Assembly: GCF_017591425.1 (NCBI RefSeq)
Contig: NW_024465369.1
Location: 28,563,001 to 28,627,000 of the forward strand
Reading direction: 5' to 3'
Source of the DNA: Ochotona curzoniae
Lineage: Eukaryota; Chordata; Mammalia; Lagomorpha; Ochotonidae
DNA length: 64,000 nucleotides
The position numbers and the translations under genes are program-made. Below the pieces are notes generated by a model. The model worked only from the letters and a program-made list of their open reading frames with translations. It was not told the DNA's origin and made no database searches. Each line of letters starts with the position of its first letter. Within the stretch, counting starts at the first letter, position 1. Shown here in pieces: positions 37,185-64,000 of the stretch.

Positions 37185-38323
37185 AATAGAGGTCCCCAAG
37201 GATAGCCCTACAAATTTTAAAGGCTGTTGCAAATAGGTTAGGAAAAAATCAGTTTGATTGCCCTCATTCATATTAGATATCTAGACACAGGTGTTGAAAA
37301 GCTTTTATGTTTGCCAAACCTACTTAATGATGGTATCTGAGTGACAGTGAATACTGTACTGAAGTAATTGTTCATATGTGGTTTATGATCTGAAATAACT
37401 AATTGTCAGGAATTTAGTGAAGGACAATACCAATTTTCCTTAGAACTAAAGAGTGGTTTAAAGTTACATGAGAAAGGAGAAAGATGTAATGAGACTGAGT
37501 TGGAGCTTCATTAGTGCAGTGCTATGTTTTATAGATAATAGAACTTTTATCCAGTGAGTTTAGCTTCAGTTATTTTCAATTTTTCCTTTGAAGAATGTGG
37601 CATTTACTTAGAATGTTTTTCAAATTCTGTAGTATTTTTTCAGTAGAGTGGAAATGTAAAAAGATGTGAAGCATAACACTCAAAAGGTAAGTCAGACTCT
37701 GAATCAAAGGGTCAAGCCAAAGGAAAATTTAAGGTAAAGTCAACAGCCAAAGTAGGTTGTTAATCCAAGACATTACATAGGCGCATAAAAATTGATTCTG
37801 ATGAAATGTAGAAAGAATTTAAAAGCACCTGAAATAGAGAATGACATGGATAAAGCAGTCTAGCTTGCTAATAATCACTCATTACTAATATCTGTTACTT
37901 TTAGGCATTTTAGCTGCAAAGCCAAAGCAAATACTTTAATGACTTCCAAATAATTTTCTATTTCTCAGTGTGAGCTGGATCATGTATGTTACTTTTTTGT
38001 ATTTACAAAAGAAACAAATAATGGTTAATGAAAAGAGGACAAGGCAGATAAAATTTTCTGCAGAGTCTTCTGATTTATTTAAAAAATTGCATCACCTTTG
38101 ATGCTGTAAGTGGTCACAGCAGAGTTACTCTTGTACTTACAGAATCATTTAGCAGTGCAAAAAATAGCCTAATGCTAACGCTGCCCTTCTGTTTCAGGGA
38201 AGCAGTTTGTACTGCCTTTGCAAATATTTTGATAAAACATTTTGGCATACACCTCTTTATAAGTCTTATTAACACAAATACATGACCTCCATAGACTGTA
38301 AACAAGGTATCAAAAAACAGGTT

Positions 38324-58782
<20,459 letters not shown>

Positions 58783-58979
58783 CTGTCGAGCAAGAAATGC
58801 ATGTAAGATTTTGACATTTAGGGCACATAAAATACTTAAAATACCTTACCTAATGCAAAGCTTTGGCCACAGTGCTCATGCAATCAACACCTTTTAACAT
58901 CTCATGCAGTTTCACACATTTCGATTTTTCTGTTTTTGTTTTGTCCAATATGTTGTTTAATTTTTAACTTTCATTTTTT

Positions 58980-59042
58980 ACTTAATATTTTTTATTAAAT
59001 TTTAATTTTTATGATATCATTCCATAGGCTCAGGGATTTCCT
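58980..59042 (-). mobile_element. Short L1 3' tip
   Basis: ATTTTTTATTAAATTTTAATTTTTATGATATCATTCCATAGGCTCAGGGATTTCC matches the recurrent L1 tip; truncated within about 65 bp. Confidence 0.55.
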
Positions 59043-59417
59043 TGACATTTCAATTTGTATATAGTCTTTTCTCATCTTCCTACTCTACCTGATATTAATA
59101 CATTTGTTGCTTAGTTAAGTTGGAATGCATTCCTGCTCTAATGCCCTGGTTGTTTTTTATATCAACTCCGCCATTGTGCTCAAACTTCTTTCATTTGCTC
59201 TATGAAGGAATAAATGAGTGATCTAAAATCTGAGGATAAAATGTGTGTTAGGCCTTCTTTTCTGCCAGAAATTTTCCTAAGTGTGGATCTAGCTTACAAT
59301 TGAACATGTTTCATCCTCCCTGTAAAAACCTGTTGGGAAATCTCATTCCAAAGATTGAGAAGGTAGAAGTTCATAAAGTTAAGTTCAGAAAAGTAATTCT
59401 TCCTTAGTAGATGAACA

Positions 59418-59572
59418 GGTAAGGTGTTATGGTGCAGCAGGTTGAGCTACTCCTTGGGATGCCTGCTCAGCCCAGGGTCCTTGCAGCTATCCGTGGTGTG
59501 AATCAGTGAATTTCTCCCTGCCTCTCCCCATCTCTCTGTAATTCTAAGATAGACTTTAAAATAAATAGAAAT
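59418..59572 (+). mobile_element. Internally deleted SINE, sense
   Basis: GGTAAGGTGTTATGGTGCAG head joined directly to GGGTCCTTGCAGC and GTGAATCAGTG...AAATAAA tail. Confidence 0.6.
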
Positions 59573-60094
59573 ATTATATTTTTAAAAGTAAACCAGTTCA
59601 TAAAGAATCTCAGAGACATAAAGATTAAAATTTTTCAAAATAAGTGTAAACATTTATAGTTGATTAAAACTAAAAATTGGAATTACTTTAAAGAAAGAAT
59701 CTGAAAAGATAACTGATTAATTCTTCTTATAATATTAGATAAACTCTTTTTTCATAAAAGTGAGGCATGGAAAGAGTAAGAATGGGTGGTAGTTTTGTGC
59801 CACCTGTTTCAGAAGTCTGTGTGTTAGATACTTTTGAAAAATTTTCTTTTCTACATATCAATATATCTCACTGAAAAATTTTCAATTAAAAAAGGCTGAG
59901 CCTGTGAAATAAAAGCTTCAGATATTCATAAGCTGAATGTTCTGAGGTAAGACCATAATGCTTTAAATGAGTTACATTCACTAGATAATGTCTTATTATG
60001 GCTTCTTTTAAGTTTCTTAAGTGCAATGAGTGCATTGATCCACTTGTTGAGGTATTACTTAGGAATTTAACTTTCAGTACTACAGATATATAGC

Positions 60095-60270
60095 AAGCTG
60101 AGGCCATTGCTTGGCATGCAGGGGAGAGCCACAACCCATGATACCACTATCTCATGTGGTCACTGGTTCCTGTCCTGCAGCTCCAATCCTGACCCAGCTC
60201 CCTGCTAATGATTGGAACATTCATATTTTCTCTCACTTTTAGATTAGTAAATAAACTTTTTCATCATAAA
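60095..60270 (+). mobile_element. SINE fragment, sense
   Basis: AGCTGAGGCCATTGCTTGGC, CTCATGTGGTCACTGGTTCCTG, GACCCAGCTCCCTGCTAATG, then the tail directly. Confidence 0.6.
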
Positions 60271-61774
60271 TCTTGGTTTAAGAAAAATTTGATCAGTCTT
60301 AAGCTTGAAGAGAATATCATTCTTATAATTGAGAAATAAGAAAACCACTATTCATGCTAATTAGCAAGGTATAAACGTTGAGATGAAATCTGTAAGTGCT
60401 GCTCTCAGGATCTGTTACCTTTCGCAGAGTTTCTCTTACTATGAGGAAGGATTGCCGTCTACCTTTCAGGCAAAAGCAACCCCCCAAGAGATTTCCCACC
60501 TAGCTAGTTAGCAACCTTATCACACTTTCTCCTCACAAAGACTTTTAATTAAATGCAAACCTAGCCCAGAACCTTTCCAACACTTAATGGATCCCAATGG
60601 GTAAGTGCTTTTTCTTTTGTGTAGTATCATTAATTTGCTCTCATGGTATATTGCATAAAGTGTGCATGGGGTTTCATCATGTTAAACAATATTTTAAAGT
60701 AAAAAAGCAAACCTTTGACCTCATCAATGGCATATTAATAACAACATGATTATTGTAATGTATTAACAATTGCTTTAGAAAAACAAGCATTTATTCATGT
60801 CTTCTTCAAATGTGTAAAACTCTTGAAAACATTTAACTCATATTGTCTTCCTGCAAAAAGAAAAAAGAAGTTGCCTACCGTGCTATTAACGTGAAGATTG
60901 GTGTTTAGTTATTTTACAAGATGTTGAAAAACTCAAATCTTTGATATACAATTGGGCCTCCACTCAGCTGATCCAAATGATATTTCCCCCCATAATATTA
61001 CCTGCAGCTACCCTAGTCCATTAAGCACACTCCCTTTTTTTTTTGCTAGATGTTTGAAGACAGCGTATGATTTGGATCACTCTTTCACCAAGACTGTTAG
61101 TTTCTACACATATACCATTTCCTTTTACATAAACAAAAAAATGAAAATGAAAAGTTATATCAACATGCCTTTATATGTCATTGTTTTTCACATAAAATAA
61201 TGTTTGCTGATTTTAAAAAAATACAGGCATTGAGGTTTGTTGGTATCTTTCATTTTGCTCAATGCACAAATGTTTTATAAGAAAACACTTTGATAATTAA
61301 ATCTTGGAAAATAAAAGCAAAAATTCTAATGCTGGAGGGTAAATTTATGAGTAGAGTAAGTCATTAGCATTTTTCTTCTACATAGATTTGTTAAAAAAGT
61401 CATTGGGAAACCACAAAGAAAATAGAGGGAAGAGGGTAGGCACTGTGTTACTGATAAGAATGATATGATTTAATCGTCTAAACATCTTCATGAAATACAT
61501 TTTATTTTTTCCATTTTACAAAGGAGAATCTGACTCACAAGATTTAAAATGGGCTCAAAGTCACACAGTTATTGGTGGACTAATTATAATTTATGCTAAT
61601 CAGGTTCAAAGCTTGTGCTTTATAGTATTGTACACACAAGAGCAAAAGTATTTCTTTGAATAAAATCCCTGTAATAGCAAGAGAAAAGGAAGAGAAGGAA
61701 TTACTACTAAAACAGACTGGTGTGGTCATCTTTCCTCTTAAGTATTTATATCTCACACCACAATCTATGGTTTT

Positions 61775-62010
61775 GACAGCAGGCTTGAGCTCCTGACTCT
61801 AGCTTTCTGCAAATGGGAACACTGGATCACAGCAATGAAGGTTCAAGTGATTCAGTTTCTGTCATTCCCATGGGAAACCTGGATTTAGTTTGTGACTCCT
61901 GGCTTCAGTTGGGTACAACCCTGGCTATTCTGGGCATTTGGGGAATGAACCAACAGATAGGCTTGTACTCTATCACAATCTCATTCTCTCTCCTATCCAA
62001 ATACATAATA
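61775..62010 (+). mobile_element. Old SINE, sense
   Basis: GGGAAACCTGGATTTAG, TGACTCCTGGCTTCAG, CATTTGGGGAATGAACCAACAG and AAATACATAATAACC tail; the head is unclear. Confidence 0.6.
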
Positions 62011-62696
62011 ACCAACTAACTAACTAGATAACTTAAAAGAGCAAACTGAGGACAACTGTACTTGGCTTGATATGCTGATAAATGGAACTGGAGTGTGTTA
62101 GGCTAAGTGAAACAAACACAACAAATTCCACATATTTTTAACCAAAAAGTTAAATGTAAAATTCATTGCAGAGGGGATGCTAAAATGTATAGGTGCCATA
62201 TTACTTGGTATACAGAAAGTTATAAATATTGCCTTCACTGAATTGTACCCTCTAATATATCCTTCATTCCTCAAAAAAGAAATGCTTGCATTTGAACCTT
62301 TAAAAACTTCCCTGTTCCTCATTCTCTCTGAAAATGTTCATGATCTAGTTTATTATGCATTCATTCTGCAAGGCTCTGATAATCCCAAACAAGTATTTGG
62401 GGTGAAAAGTAAAGCCTAATGCTTGGATACTTGCTTAATATTTTTACAAAATTTCAATCTCAGAGTAATAATATGTATTTGAGGTGATGGATATATCATT
62501 GCTACATGGCACATCATATGCCATAAATCTGGACATTATGTGCTGATTTTTCAAATCTAAAAAAAGCACTCTCACATTTTACCTAATAGAAAGTTTCTGA
62601 AATTTTAGCACATACTGGAGAGCTTGGACCTACCCTTTAAGTATCTGTTGAACTTTTGATTTGTAAGAAACATGTTTGGTCCATCTCAGCATTTCT

Positions 62697-63005
62697 TTTT
62701 TTAATTTTTTTAAAAGATTTATTTTTATTATTTTATTGGAAAGGCGGATATACAGAGAGGAGAGACAGAGAGGAAGATCTTCCATCCGATGATTCACTCC
62801 CCAAGTGAGCACAACGGCCAATGCTATGCCAATCCGAAGCCAGGAGCCTCTTCCAGGTCTCCCACGTGGGTGCAGAGTCCCAAAGCTTTGGGCCGTCCTC
62901 TGCTGCTTTCCCGGGAAGCAGGGCTGCCAGGATAGAACCGGCGCCCATATGGGATCCCGGGCGTACAAGGCAAGGACCTTAACCACTATGCCATCGCACC
63001 GGGCC
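62697..63005 (-). mobile_element. Young CSINE-type SINE in SCN9A intron 18
   Basis: Near-consensus antisense copy with a short deletion near 62912 (after CCCGGGAAGCAGGG). Perfect duplication CCATCTCAGCATTTCT at 62681-62696 and 63006-63021. Confidence 0.95.
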
Positions 63006-63039
63006 CCATCTCAGCATTTCTAAAGACTAATGCACTTAT

Positions 63040-63310
63040 GAAAAAATCTTCAGGCTCCCTAGCTATCAGGAAGTAAAATCTGCATATGAGAAAGTGACCT
63101 GCAGCAAAAGAGAAGATAGGGAAACAACCCAGATCCCATCAAAAGAGGAATAAAGAAACTAACATACATCTCCATGGAATACTATTCATCTGTTAAAAAG
63201 AGTATACTTCTATTGTTTCTAAGCTGGGGAAGCAAGATATAGCTTGCTGTTAGTAAATTACATAAGGAGCGAAAGAAGCTGCAGATGCAGATGATGAAAG
63301 GGAGACTCCA
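63040..63310 (+). mobile_element. L1 ORF2 3'-end fragment, sense
   Basis: GGGAAACAACCCAGATCCCATCAAAAGAGG and CCATGGAATACTATTCATCTGTTAAAAAG are degraded L1 ORF2 C-terminal text. Confidence 0.65.
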
Positions 63311-63794
63311 AGAAGGTTTCTTTTAATCTTATTTAACTTGATATATCAGAACAATAGAATTGACAAATGGTGAGTTGGTGGCAGATCCAGAAATGCAGAG
63401 TGAGGTCAAGCACAAAGACGTTGAACTTAATCAGTAATAGTGTAGAAGTTATTGTTCTTGCCACAGATGGAGGAAAAAATTCCTCAGAGCTTCGAATTAA
63501 GAAAGGGATAAAAATGTGAGCTTAGGTCTCTGTTTAAGGGGTTTACAGAAAAATAGCCACAAGAAACAGGATCAGGAACTTAGAACTCTCAGATATATAA
63601 AAAGAACAAATAAACAAAAACAGGTATGCCTCCTGAAACAAATAGAATAAGGAATGTTGATAACCTATACTAAACAGTAGCAAAGGAAATCCTGAGATTA
63701 GCAAATATCTTCAATCTGTCCTATCAACTTGTATTCTCAGGGTTCTGTGGTCATGAGAGTTCAAAACAGGAAAAGTGAGAACTATAAAGACTGC

Positions 63795-64000
63795 TAAGTA
63801 CCATAGTGGGATTTAGGTGCTACCTGCTGACAGCATCCCATATGGGCAACAGTTCACATCTGGGGTGTCCCACTTCAGATCCAACTCCCTGCTACTGCAT
63901 CTGGGACGCCAGTGGAGGGAGTGGTACAAGTGCTTCAATCCCTGTTGCCCACTTAGTGGACTTAGAAAAAAACAACTGACTCCTGGCTTCAGCCTGGCAC
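63795..64000 (+). mobile_element. SINE cut by window edge
   Basis: GCATCCCATATGGGCAACAG, TCCAACTCCCTGCTACTG, CTCCTGGCTTCAGCCTGG; the tail lies beyond 64000. Confidence 0.7.

Larger units (their letters stand above)
34722..38323 (-). other. SCN9A: Probable SCN9A 3' UTR
   Basis: This AT-rich sequence follows the stop codon and has no splice signals I would trust. Human SCN9A has a 3' UTR of roughly 3.5 kb. A similar length here, allowing for two SINE insertions (35493-35762 and 36860-37184), reaches the paired poly(A) signals near 34722-34740. The exact end is inference. Confidence 0.6.
58783..64000 (-). other. SCN9A intron 18 (runs past window edge)
   Basis: Intron upstream of exon 19, at least 5.2 kb. 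It carries an L1 3' tip, five SINE pieces and an L1 ORF2 fragment listed separately. The stretch 60271-61774 is unique AT-rich DNA with no feature seen. Confidence 0.8.

Noticed and set aside
58783..64000. Search for the next upstream SCN9A exon (about 120 bp, ending ...CFTDG)
   Set aside because: No matching acidic sequence with proper splice sites was seen; it probably lies beyond the window.

Overview
The window is mammalian nuclear DNA, and a lagomorph (most likely a pika, Ochotona) is suggested by about 30 copies of a tRNA-derived SINE of lagomorph CSINE type. That family has a GGCCCGGCGTGGTA-like head, a GATCCCATATGGG block, a GGTTCTAATCC box-B-like motif and a CCAATAAAAATAAATC tail. 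Many antisense LINE-1 pieces share a TATGATACAGTTTCATAGGC 3' tip that I associate with lagomorph L1. The species call is inference; no database was searched.

The only protein-coding gene I can support is on the minus strand: the last nine coding exons of a voltage-gated sodium channel alpha subunit. The diverged C-terminal tail matches SCN9A (NaV1.7) better than SCN1A, SCN2A or SCN3A as I remember them. The exons run from 58782 down to the stop codon at 38324 and encode about 830 residues: the end of the domain II-III linker, all of domain III, the IFM inactivation gate, all of domain IV and the cytoplasmic C-terminus with its IQ motif and PPSY motif. Reading frame and splice phase join cleanly across all nine exons. 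A probable 3' UTR extends to about 34720. The earlier exons lie beyond 64000.

Region by region: 1-31200 is intergenic DNA packed with decayed, mostly minus-strand L1 fragments, GC-rich L1 5'-end-like arrays with repeat units of roughly 75-90 bp, and SINE insertions, some nested. 31200-34720 is mostly unique intergenic DNA. 34720-39516 is the SCN9A 3' UTR and last exon; the UTR carries two SINEs. 39517-64000 is SCN9A introns and exons, with scattered SINEs, one long old plus-strand L1 inside the 5.6-kb intron 41919-47482, and short L1 3' tips.

The most notable points are the AT-AC (ATAAGT...AC) intron just before the inactivation-gate exon, the Met-Asp pair in the domain III pore loop where human NaV1.7 has Thr-Ile, and the repeated composite L1-derived GC arrays. 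I found no operon, CRISPR, toxin, viral or otherwise new gene system. Exon numbers follow the 27-exon human SCN9A model from memory.
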